A stretch of 64,000 nt of DNA from Durusdinium trenchii. Taxonomy: Eukaryota > Sar > Dinophyceae > Suessiales > Symbiodiniaceae. Where the stretch lies: NCBI GenBank assembly GCA_963970005.1, contig CAXAMN010021113.1, positions 743,901-807,900 on the forward strand. Direction: 5' to 3'. Position numbers and translations under genes: made by a program. The notes under the pieces are model-generated. The model saw only the letters and a program-made list of their open reading frames with translations, ran no database searches and had not been told where the DNA came from. How positions within the stretch are numbered: the first letter of the stretch is position 1; each line of letters opens with the position of its first letter. Shown piece by piece: positions 9,301-19,800 of this stretch.

Positions 9301-12203
9301 CCTGATCTCCTCAGACTTGTCCATGATCTCGGTATAGCACGTGTCCACAAAGTCCCCAATGTCAGCGTAGGTGTCATCATGAAGCTGCTCATCAAACCAC
9401 AACGCCTCCAGTAAAAAGTCATCGAATTATTATAGTAAATACCACGATCGAGAAACGTACATATTTGATTGCACCAACCATGGTGATCAATATCAATTAA
9501 TAAGCCAAGGGACAAGTTGCTCTGCTGACTTGGTGGCCACAAGAAGGTTCTGCTTCGCGGTAGCATCGGGCGAGTTGTAAGCAATGGTCACAACATCCTT
9601 CTTGAGCGCTCGGGAAGTCAGGCCACATGAACATCTGGGCCAGTAGATGTTGTACCTTATATGGACAGAGTTCTGCAAGTGATGCTTGGCCAAGGACTTG
9701 AACTCAAGCGTGCAAGGCGAGGTCATCTCCAACTTGACGTTGTCGTAGTAGTCAACAAGCCGCTGGACCATATCAGCATCAACACCCTCCGTGCCATTGG
9801 AAGGCCTGGCCGGTGGTGCAGCCTTTCGCTTTGCGTTAGCTGCCTGGCCAGTTGATGCCCTGCCCTTTGCTTTGGCTTTGGCCTTGGTTGTGGCCAAGGC
9901 TTTGGCCTTGGCCTTGGCCTTGGCCTTGGGCATGCCTTTGCCCTTTGACTTCGCTCTTGAGTCTGCTGGGGACTCTGCAGCGACATTGGACTTGGCCCTC
10001 TTGGGCTTGGCACTTTCCTTGGCTTTGGGAGCTTTGCGAGTCTTCCCTGAAGAGCCACGGGCGCCCGGTTCAACTTCCTCAGCACCCTGGGACTTCTTGG
10101 ACGCACTGCGGGAAGCCTTCAACACGGACCTCTTGCGGCTCTTCATGGGAGAAGGAGCCTTCTTGGAACGTTTCCTCTGCCCCTTCTTTCCCTTCTTCTT
10201 TCCCTTCTTGCACTTTCCCTTGCCGCGTGTGTCCTTCCGATTCTTCTTGAAGCAAAGCTGGTCATCGCGGCTGACAAAGGTGACACTGCCCATGGGTTCT
10301 TCACGGATATCGGCCTCCTGAGGGAAGAGCACACAAGAAACCAAAGTTTGTCTTACAACGCTGCTGTCGAACACAAAACAACAAGCAAACAAATCCACCA
10401 TTCCGAACCTTGTTGTCCAAAGGTGGAACAGGACCAGTAGATCCAGGAACTGTGCCAGATTCGGAGGTCTCCTGAATCTCGAGAGGCTTGTTCTGATACT
10501 GCTGCCTCCTCACGTCAGCCGGTACTTCCGGAGAAGTTCTCTCTGGTGTGGGCACCAGCTGTGGCGAAATTGCCATGATGTCGACCGGCTGTGTCTCCAC
10601 GTTTGAACCCACAGCTTTTGCAGAAGGGATTGAGCCTGCACACGATGAACTATATATAGTCAATTTGGATATATAGACATCATGCCACTATTCGAATGAC
10701 CCCAGGCATGTTATACTGTTCAATGCAGATGTTCTTCAACATGGATCACGATCAGTGCCTGCGCTCTCAGGGGCGAGTCCCAACTTGGTGGCCAAATCGT
10801 CCAGAATTTGGTGCTCTCTCTGAGGCACTGAGGGCTTCCCTGAAGCACTTGCCTCAATTGCCAATCGTTTTTCGCGAAGCCTTGGTGGCAGGTATATATA
10901 TAGACAAACTTACAATTCCTGGAAATTTAACAGAAGCAAATCCCAAAAGTCATGAATTGAAAAAGACCGCAAAAAACTCAGGTCTTGTCTTCTGCAAACG
11001 TAGTTGGGCTTCAGCAATCCTCGTCTTCACATCGGATTCGCTGCCTGGATTTTCACAACAACTGCCAACAAGGCAAACAGCACGAAACCAACAGAAATTC
11101 AGCAAGCTATACAAAACATCACACATGATGCATATGCCATCACGTGCCGACCAGGCTGCAAACAACCGTGGATGTCTGCTTTTCAGAGGGCTTCGGGTCA
11201 CCCGACTCTGACACCGCAGGCCCATTCTGCACAGGCGCGGGCTCTGGCACAAAAATGGGTTGACTCCCAGGATGAGGAGGGGAAGCCGCACGGGGACGCG
11301 CAGGTTCTGGAGTTTTTGGCGGAGGTTGAAGCAGGTCTTCAACGTCAGACTCTCCTCCATAATCATCAACAGCCCTGACGTCATACTCATCCTCATCAGC
11401 ATCTAGGTCTTCCAATGCCTGCCCAGTTCTTTGCAACAAATGTATCGACACGGTATAATTACACCCCATGCAAAAAGATACTTACCCCAAACGGTCAACT
11501 TATATATAAATATATACAAGTCTATATGCCCAGGCCTGTGATGACGCAGAAGCCTTCCGGGATTCGACCTTTTCGTTGATCTGTTTGACCAAGTCCTGGA
11601 AATGTGGAGGGACAAATATAGTGCAAAACCAAACTTATATATATATATACATGGCGATCAATTGGAGAAAGCAGGTTAAGCGATTCACTCCTGAAGTTCT
11701 GGAGCAAGCACCAAGATCATTCTTTGGAAAGTGCGGTCCTCAAATTGTTAATTGAATTGGGAACTTGCAAACCTGAAGGGAATGATTCACAAAGGTTGTG
11801 GTCACATGATTGCTGTGTCTTTATTCAATTCTTATAACCGAGTATCTATTGAGGGCTCGCAACGTCTGATCTTCAGCTTGATCAGAGCAAGATGTTTGCG
11901 AATGAACCAGCCGTCTGCAATGATGGTCGTTGCTTGCACCTCAAGTTTGTTCATGTCGTACACTTTCGTAATCTCGTCCCTGAGTGAGTGCACGTCTGGG
12001 AGCTTTTGAGTGGGAGACTCTTTCATCCTGTGGAGCAAGGGAGTCAAAAGAGCCTCGTTCTGAGCAGTTGTTGCCACATTGATAACCTCATTGCCTACAC
12101 GAAGTTTGCCATCGTTTCGAAGGCATGAACGAAGAGCCTCATTTCCATCCCAATCCTTGCTGATCCCTGTGGCCTCCACCCGATCCCGAACAGCTGTACT
12201 CAT
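6328..12203 (-). CDS. Multi-exon dinoflagellate gene with MTase-like fold
   Basis: The likely start is ATG 12203 (MSTAVRDRVEATGISKDW) and the likely stop TAA 6330-6328 (after RPFIDKP). Exons placed: 12203-~11832, 11595-11536, 11418-11160, 11044-10980, 10852-10759, 10635-10409, 10317-9514, 9405-~9259, 8239-7921, 7847-7650, 7533-7395, 7295-7089, 6570-6328. Phases agree at nearly every join; the joins after the first and eighth exons are unresolved. The N-terminal part has acidic and Pro-rich linkers. A Lys/Ala-rich exon follows, then a Cys-containing NIYWPRCSCG segment, then the MTase-like block (8239-7089), then an exon with YPVKFGRFLSDMFDELI. I recognise the family as multicopy in Symbiodiniaceae. 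Most introns are 73-127 nt, with GT, GC and GA donors. Product function is unknown. Confidence 0.75.
7089..8239 (-). CDS. Four exons encoding an MTase-like (SAM-binding) domain
   Basis: Exons 8239-7921, 7847-7650, 7533-7395 and 7295-7089 join in phase. Motifs in order: YDYLEFFAGKANASR (glycine-rich SAM-loop position), VCSLDINYY (acidic end of the second strand), MDLLDPSG, FLAWFGMKCSSWS (Cys loop), LLVAALGGTWALEQPSGSW (ENV/NPP-like position), TDKRHWAWSSSRAISRLD, and a basic TVKRYVRKDG segment. The order matches C5-cytosine-methyltransferase-like folds, where the Cys loop is PC and the next motif is ENV. Here Pro before the Cys is replaced by Lys and ENV by EQP, so activity is uncertain. Introns are 73, 116 and 99 nt. 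Confidence 0.65.
9514..10317 (-). CDS. Lys/Ala-rich low-complexity exon ending in a Cys-containing domain
   Basis: This 804-nt phase-0 exon has acceptor CCCTCAG|GAGGCC at 10318 and a GT donor at 9513. It starts EADIREEPMGSVTF and passes through a long KGKKKGKK-type tract and an AKAKAKAK-type tract resembling linker-histone tails. It ends with an ordered part: ADMVQRLVDYYDNVKLEM, then HIRYNIYWPRCSCG and ALKKDVVTIAYN. The basic tract suggests nucleic-acid or chromatin binding (inference). The plus-strand ORF in the same place (9791-10321) is the antisense of this tract and is not a gene. The join to the next exon (SAEQL then ALWFDEQL) keeps phase. Confidence 0.72.
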
Positions 12204-14033
12204 GCCAGCTGCTGAAAAAGAGCACAAAAAGTTCCCACAGATTTGAGCCAAGCACTGTCTTCCACTATAAAAAATGTTGAGTGCAAGGACACAACTGAAG
12301 AACATGTGCACTTTATATAGATCTCAAATTGAACTGCCGCAGATTATCCACTTCACATCTTCCAATGTCTCGATCCGTTCTGACCACTCAGGCGTGGGCT
12401 CAGGTGATCACAGGTTGTGCTCCGGACTATATAGTGTGACTTCACACTTCAGCACGATCTCTTCAGGTGATACACTAATATGTTGGCTAAACGATATACA
12501 TGTAACAGGTTGTGCGGAAAGCATGTTGTCTCTTGTTTGTCCTCTTTGACTGTCTATGCTACGCGGATGTATATGTTTTGTCAAACGTCATTCAACAGCT
12601 ATATATGAGGTGCTCTTTATAGTGTTCATACCTCCAAAAATCTTGAGAGCGGCAACACAATCTCTCAAAATCAAGCTGGGCAATCACCTGGCTGGTGGAA
12701 GAGAAGAAAACCAAGTTTTTTTCAAGGAAACCGGGTTTTTGGCTGGAAGGCTTCTCAGAACCGGGTTTTGAGATTGTAACCTACTTATTTTTAGGTTGTG
12801 GGTTCCCAAGGTAGGAGTGGGGGGGGAGGACGGGACCGGCCATGTGAAGAGGATGAGGCAGAGGCAGAGGATGGCATGAACATGAAGTTTTGTGGGCATC
12901 ATTGGACCCTGGGAATTGACATTGTGGTGGTTTAGACCATGTTCCTCGAACAAAAACCCAGTGGTTTTGAGGTTCCATGTCGACCCCTGCAGGGTCATCC
13001 AGACCGCCTGTCATCCCCCTTTGTGACCTTTTGAGAATGGAAGCCGACGGACTTCAGTCTCACTAGACCTCATTCGCTATATAGCATATATTCCTATAGT
13101 AACTATGGTGGAGGCCATTCGCTATTAGGTTGGAGGCCATTCGCTAGAGTAACAATCAAGCTGTCTAGAGACGTCGACGACCGTCTGCCAGTATGCTACG
13201 AACTCAGACGACGACAGAGACGGTACGAACTCAGAGGTCCAGGTCTGGTTCGGCCACAGGTTTACATTGCCTTCTGCCTCTTCGCGGTGCTTGGGCCAAC
13301 GATCGGCCCGCGATTCTCGTGGCCATCGGCCCTGGGCGAGACGCCATGGGGGGGAAAGCTTCCTTCAATGGCGCAGAGTCTCGGGACTGGAAGTTCGTCA
13401 CCCAGGGAAGAAGAAAAGCATTTTGCTATACCATCCTCACTGGCCATGGCCAGATCTCCTTGAGTCGAGGGTTGCGAAGGGCCCTAAGAGGTCTCAAACG
13501 GTGACCTGTTTGAGGATGCTGTTACCTCTTAAACTTATATTTGTTTTGGTGCTTGGTGCCTTTTAAACTTGACACTCCTTGATTTGGTTGGATGATCTGG
13601 GTGCAGCACTGCAAATTTGAGTGATTCCATGGCTCAATTAGCTAGCACAGAGGAAGATATATACTTGCATGGAAGCAAAAGGATCCCACAGAGGAGGACG
13701 GCTCAAGATTCAGAGATTTGTGCAGGACATGAAACCAGGCACCTCCAAATGACAGGTCTTTGGTTGGCATTTGAGAATACTTGAATCAAGTATAGCCTGT
13801 GGTTCAGCCCCATCCGCTGTGGTCTGGGTTCATGGCTGGGCCTTGATCAGATTCTGGAGAGTGACTCGACGACGCCGACCGACCGAGCTACATCCCCCAG
13901 ACACTTCCCCTGGTTCAAAGACCCCGATGGATGTAACCCGGAACCCCGACAGACCGTTCGTACCTTAGAAGATGGGACATGGATGGACATGGCTTCACCC
14001 CAAGTTCAGCAGCTACGACGTCGTCGACTGATC

Positions 14034-14075
14034 GACTCCAGGTACTTAGATACCTGGAGTCGACTCCAGGTATCT
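14034..14075. repeat. Short nested inverted repeat
   Basis: The arms CTCCAGGTACTTAGATACCTGGAG and a following GACTCCAGGTATCTAAG form overlapping hairpins around a central GTCGAC. Confidence 0.6.
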
Positions 14076-15328
14076 AAGATGCCAGTCTATAGCCAGTCTA
14101 TTCGCCGCATCCATGTGGGATTCCGAACCGGATCCACCAGTACCGGTTCGGTCGAAAAACGACTCGGAGCTCCTGGATCCGGTTCGGTTCCTGGCACCGT
14201 TGAGCCTTGTCCCATGGTGGATCCCTCGCGGTGAAGGCCGAGAGGACATCCGAAGACTGGGGCGAAGCGGCGAAGCCGAGCACACCCGGTAGACAGGGCC
14301 TTTTTGGGGGGAGCTCCGGATGCTCCGATCTGGGAGAGGAGCCCAAAGGGGATAGTAGAGAAGGACCATGATGATTTCATGTGATTTCCCAGCACTTGTA
14401 GCTCCGGATGCTCCGATCCATGCACGGTGAAACTGCATGACTGCATGAACATGTTGCAAGTATGACGCTCCGTCACCAGCGCTCTTGCCCTGCTTTCAGG
14501 TGCTGAATGTGGCCTGGCTTTGTTTAAGATGTTTTTCTTTGCTCTTTCACCTTGGACTCTTCAAGGGATGAGTCTTTTTTCCAACCAAAACACTTGGTGT
14601 GGACTTGGAACCTGAGTGACCTCTATGTTGCACCACCAACCTCCAAAGATATGGTCCAACGGTCCAACGTATGCCTACATTCACCCCTTTTCAACCACCC
14701 CTCAATGTTTGGCATCTGAGTACCATGGAGCTTTCTGCTAATATGTTGCACCGAGGTGATGACCGGGGTGTACTTTGGACAGCACTGAGATGGGACCAGT
14801 AGCCGCGATGGGGAAGATAGACTTGGGATGGAGTACAGGAAGTGTAGGAAGATGACCGCCTATAGATGTTGATAGGGTTCAAAAGGCTTGACAAGGTGGG
14901 ACTGGGCAGCGGGGGGTTGTCCCTACTTTCTGAGATGGGACACGGGAATTGGAACTCAGAGGCTGTTGGACCGATGCTCCTGGACCTTCACATGGAGGGA
15001 TTGGTCCGGGTCTGGGGTCGAACCACCCCCGGGCAAGGGCTGTGAACGGAGCGTTTGGGTGGTTGCCTGAAGTAAGGCTGGCCTTTGGGAAAGTCCAGGT
15101 TCCGGCACGGTCTGTGGCACGGTCTGTGGCACGGTTGCGCTCTCATCGTTCCCCTGTGGATCCTTGTGTGAGGATCCAGGCACCCTTCTCAGAATGCAGT
15201 TGGACGCTCCAAACCGACTTCTCTCAGGGTATGCGAACCTGTAGGAACTGATTGGCCACATGTGCCCCCGTGAGTTGGAGACTATTGTGAAGACATGTCG
15301 TTGTACAACCCTGTAAAATGTTATCAGC

Positions 15329-15391
15329 ACAGTGCTGGCACCTGGGACTACAGTGCTGGCACCTGGGACTACAGTGCTGGCACCTGGGACT
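15329..15391. repeat. 21-bp tandem triplication
   Basis: Three head-to-tail copies of a 21-bp unit beginning ACAGTGCTGGCACCTGGGAC lie at 15329, 15350 and 15371, essentially identical, so the expansion is recent. The unit length is divisible by three, but no supported reading frame crosses it. Confidence 0.9.
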
Positions 15392-16047
15392 CAGCGACTG
15401 TCTTGTGGCTGTAGCCAATTCAAGTGGCTTTATACCATACATTCCTGAAATCATCGTGGAAGTGGCCCCTTGGATGACAATGTTCATCCATTTTCCAAAT
15501 GCCTTAAACAGGTGGTGTTCCACCTCCATGACAAACAAAAGTGCAATATATTCATGGCTGAATTTTCTTTTATGTTTGGTCTACTTGGCTTCGACGTGAG
15601 ACCACCGAGGGAAGTTCACACCTTTTTCCCTCAGTCTCCTTAGTTGTCTCATGTTGTCTCCTCCAAGACCCTCCTGTCGGGGCGTCTAAATATTGCCCCC
15701 AAAAGCTGTTAAGGGGTGTCCATTAACCACCCCGACTGGGGTGTCCTGGCTTATGTCCTCCGTTCCAGTGCTCTTTGGTCGCTTCCTGCAACCGAAGCCC
15801 ATTGTTTGGCCCCCCCCAAAACGGCGTATAATACGTTTGTATGAAAGCTTCCAAAAACTCCATCACCTCATATATCACCTCTCTCATCGTGTTGTTCTGG
15901 ACCTTTCGTTCCTTCGTTCCGGGGTGGCCCTGAAAGCAGGTTGATCGCGGGGGCGGCCCTGAGGGATCTGGAAGAAGCTCCCAAGAACAACTGAGCAGCT
16001 TCAAAAACCTCTATGATGAAAAGTGTGCAAACTGTAATCTCACATTC

Positions 16048-16668
16048 TTTCGCGAAAGCCAAAACGCAGGTCGCGAAAGGTTCGCGAAAGCCCCGCGAAA
16101 GAACCCCAGAAGAACAGCGTCGCGAAAGCTTTCGCGAAAGTCGAATTTCTTGTGCATGTCGTGTTGTTTATGTGGGTGACCATATTTTTATGCAGGCAGC
16201 CGCAGCAGGCCAGCCAGCCAGCCAGCCGCAGCAGACCAGCCAGCAGCAGCAGCAGCACTGAAGAGCAAGTGTTTCAGGGGAAAATCGAAAAGCCCAGACG
16301 AATTTGCGCGAAAGCCGCGCGAAAGCCTCGCGAAAGAACCGCGAAAGTCGAAAATATCCGGGAAAGGTATCTGGCCCCAGCAAAAAGTTTCAGCAAGTTT
16401 TCCTCCTCTTCTGATGACAACAATAATACTTGAACGGTGCTGCTACAACTCCTTGTGCCAGGATGTTGCCGGAAAGAAATTTGTTCAGTTTTGACATATC
16501 GGATAACTTATATAGATCAATCACTTTATTGTACAATATCCCAATCGAATTTCCCAATCGAAAAAGAATCGCCGCGAAAGCCGCCGCGAAAGCCCCACAT
16601 AACACCACACCTTCCGCGAAAGCCAGAATGCAGGCCGCGAAAGCTCCGCGAAAGCTTTGCGAAAGCAA
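16048..16668. repeat. Dispersed CGCGAAAG repeat cluster
   Basis: About 20 copies of CGCGAAAG, many extended to TTCGCGAAAGC, occur in three groups (16048-16145, 16305-16350, 16570-16668) separated by unrelated sequence. Between the first two groups lies a CAGCCAGC/CAGCAG tract (16195-16258). Spacing is irregular, so it is not a simple tandem array. Confidence 0.85.
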
Positions 16669-16740
16669 ACCTGGATTATACAAAAAAGTAATAGGGGTTT
16701 TCGAAGCTGCTCAACTGTTCTGCTCTTGCCAGGTGCCAAT

Positions 16741-16844
16741 CCCAGACACGACCCATGCGACTGCCATAGGACTGCCGATCAATTGACCTTGCTGGCACCA
16801 CCCCAATGTAGGCCAATATGGCAGTCCCATGGGTCGTGTCTGGG
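16741..16844. repeat. Inverted-repeat element, family 1 (CCCAGACACGACCC)
   Basis: The left end CCCAGACACGACCCATG is mirrored by CCCATGGGTCGTGTCTGGG at the right, over about 104 bp. It is MITE-like: short, palindromic, no coding. Related copies are at 20414, 22545, 40600 and 44784. Confidence 0.75.
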
Positions 16845-16894
16845 AGTGTTTGTCTTCCTTAGTGAATTACCACTCAGACTTGGCTTCGCCTGAG

Positions 16895-19800
16895 GTTCTG
16901 CCAGTCGGCCATCGAAAGTGCCGAGCGCGATCACGAGCTGATTCTGCAGAACGTGGCACATGACCGTCTCAGCGACGTTGTGCGAACGGGGCGAGGCAAC
17001 CGTGGTGAGAAGACTCAGGTTGAAGAACCCTAGTTCGACTATCCCAGTTGGGTACCCCAGGTGACAGGTCCTGGTTCAGGTCATTTAACCTCTCTTGGGT
17101 GAGAAGACTCAGACTGACTCAGACTCGAATCTCACGACATGGTGAGACGTGACCAGGTCGACGTGACGACAAACGGCAGAGATCCTACTAAGCATTAGTC
17201 ACCAGTCATGCCTACAGATTTACACTATTGAATGTATAGTACATCTCAGTGTGATGCAGGACTTTTGTCAGGCAATCTGAACACCGCTGCTGCCTGCTTC
17301 ACTGCCTGGGTTTGCTTCGGTGATGTTGTTGTTTGCTCTCGCTAAGATGGAGACCGTGTGTTTTCTTCTCAGAAGCTTGGCATCTTCCTTGGATACAGCG
17401 GTGTTATTAGCTAGAGAATGTGACGGTCACTAACATCAGAAGCCACCCAGAAGTGATTTAGACCGAAGCAGAACCTCCAGTTGAAGCCCATTCAGGAGAA
17501 GGCTAAGTACTTCCGTGCGGTGCGGCGGCTCTTCAACCAGCTCGACCGCAACGGAGATGGAGGAGCTGAAAGTAACCACACAACCGATAAACCGCATGGT
17601 GGATCAAGTTGAACGTACCATGCCGGATGCCCGGACAGTCCCATGCCCACCCTTGAGTCGTTAGCACGTTTGAATGAACGTCCACTGAAAGAAAGATGCA
17701 CACTCCATGCTGATAGTATGCTGGAATCATCATGAAAGTGGAAAACCACTGGAGACCCCCAACCTTTGGATTTGGGCTGATTTGGGTATTTGTCCATTCT
17801 TCCAGGGGGTCTTTGGGAGATCTCCCTAATTTGCTTCCTCGCTTCGAGGTGCAATGAATTTCAATTGCCATCATTAGTCGACAGTCACAGCGGATGATAG
17901 TGCCATAATGAGGCCAGGCAGATATGCCTGATTGGAGAAAAAACAATAGAATGCTGCACAAGATCCCTACCCCCTTAAGCTACTGCCGGGAGGGGGGACC
18001 TCACAAAAGTAAGTTACATTTTAGGGTACCCCCCTAGGGGGTCAAAAAATGTAAGTTACCCTCCCCCCAGGCACCATCGAAACGGGCAACGGGGGGGGGG
18101 GCAAAAAAAAATAACTTGTTGCCTGGGACGTTTTTACCACCCCCCTACTGGGGGTCGGCAGATCGAAGTGGGGGGGGTCTGGAAAATGTAACTTGCGACC
18201 TGGGATGCCTGAACTTAAATTGTTTTACCCCCCCCCTAGGGTGCGTTGGCAGATCGAAGATACGCCAATCACTAAGAAATGTTTGCCTTCTGCAGCAACA
18301 AGCCACACAAAAACAAAAAATGAGGGAACAGCAGTGGGTCTGAGTCATCATCAACAAAGAAGAACAGGAAACACACCCAGAGCAAACTGCCAAGAAGCAG
18401 GAACATATACTACCCTCTGGTGAGTAAGGATTTGTGCATCTGATGAGTGTGTATTGTGGGCACAGGAACTCCTAACGCATGTGTCTGCAGACAGGTGGAT
18501 GTCCAAGGCCAGTTCTTCCAATTCAACTGCGACTTGGACCTTGGCCCAGAAAGGGATGGCGCCATCCGTCAACGCGGTCGAGACGAGAGTCTCGACCCAC
18601 AAGACGGCGATCGACTAAGAGACCGAAGTGACTTAATGGTGTGCGGACAGAAATGGATCACAGAAGAGCACTGACCCGAACTCGGCCTCCAGTCGCACCG
18701 AACCTGAGAAGGAGGTGGGACGGCCCGGGTGCCCTGGTCGGGTCTAGTTATACCGAACCTGAAGAGGTACTTGGAGGTGTAGGGTGATATCTTCTGTTTA
18801 AAAACCGTTCGGGGTCCCCCCCCTTTTTTCAGCCTCTGAAATTATGAATTGTGAGTCTTCTGGAGATTGCAGCATGTAAGTTATACAAAATTGCAAAAAA
18901 GGTATGACTCCGCACCACTCCCATCCCTCCAGTCTTCCCACTCTCCATCCGTCCAGTCTTCGCCAGGAGTGTCCATCAAAGAGTTCAAGCAAGCCATGAA
19001 GGACCCCTCGCTCCATGCCATCTTTGACGCACTCGAGATCAGTGCAGGCGCAGAAGCGCGCGGCGCTTACGCCGGTCGCGCGCTGGTTTCGGTTGGGGCG
19101 GTATTTTTTGGGAGACATGACATGTTGGTTTGCCTATGGTCCTAGTAGGTGCATGGGAGGTCAGCTGAAGTACAGAAAACAAGGGACGCCTGAGACCAGC
19201 CCATCGTGACCAAAACCCATCACAAAGATCTGCCAATGCCTTCTACAGGTCCTAGAAGATCGACACCTGTTTTTTGTTTGATAGCTGGCAACTTGTATGT
19301 TTGACTGGCAGCGACAATAAGGCATTGATCCTGCTATTGGTTACCAAATATAGATAGACATGTTCTTTTGATTTGTTTTGTACTTTAGGAGATAAGCTGT
19401 TTGGTTCCAAGTCACATGTGCTTGATGTATATATATATATGTAACCTGTCATTGCACTGTGTTCCTTTGAAAGCAATCAACCCCATATCCATGCAGGAGT
19501 TTGGAACTGCAGTTCGAGCCACCCTTGCTGGAAGGCCTTTTTCCTAATGCAGAGTGTTGTTCATCAATGTTTCACCTACTATAAGCCCTACCGGTGTACA
19601 AGACACAACCTGGGAGAATGTAGAGATGGTAGATCCAGTGGACGTTCGGATTTCTAGTGGATCATTTCGTGTGCAGGTCGACTGAAGTCGACTTGGGGTG
19701 CCTCCAAGTCAGAAACAGTACATGTAGATGGGATGTCGGTTTTGTACTCAGCTGAATTGTGCACGTCGAACCCCAGTGAACTCAGTTCCACCGCCCCCCT

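Larger units (their letters stand above)
12310..16890. other. Repeat-bearing stretch without a convincing exon
   Basis: No open frame here shows both protein-like composition and credible splice sites. This is where transcription direction must switch from the minus-strand left block to the plus-strand middle block. It holds an inverted repeat at 14034-14075 (CTCCAGGTA...TACCTGGAG), three CACGGTCTGTGG-type units near 15103-15135, a 21-bp triplication at 15329, the CGCGAAAG cluster at 16048-16668 and a short inverted-repeat element at 16741. The 5' exons of the channel-like gene, including its membrane segments, should lie here or be missing; I could not find them. Confidence 0.5.

Noticed and set aside
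12243..12251. TTGGCTCAA on the minus strand just upstream of the MTase-like gene start
   Set aside because: A nine-base match is expected about once by chance in this much sequence, and the final G is missing.
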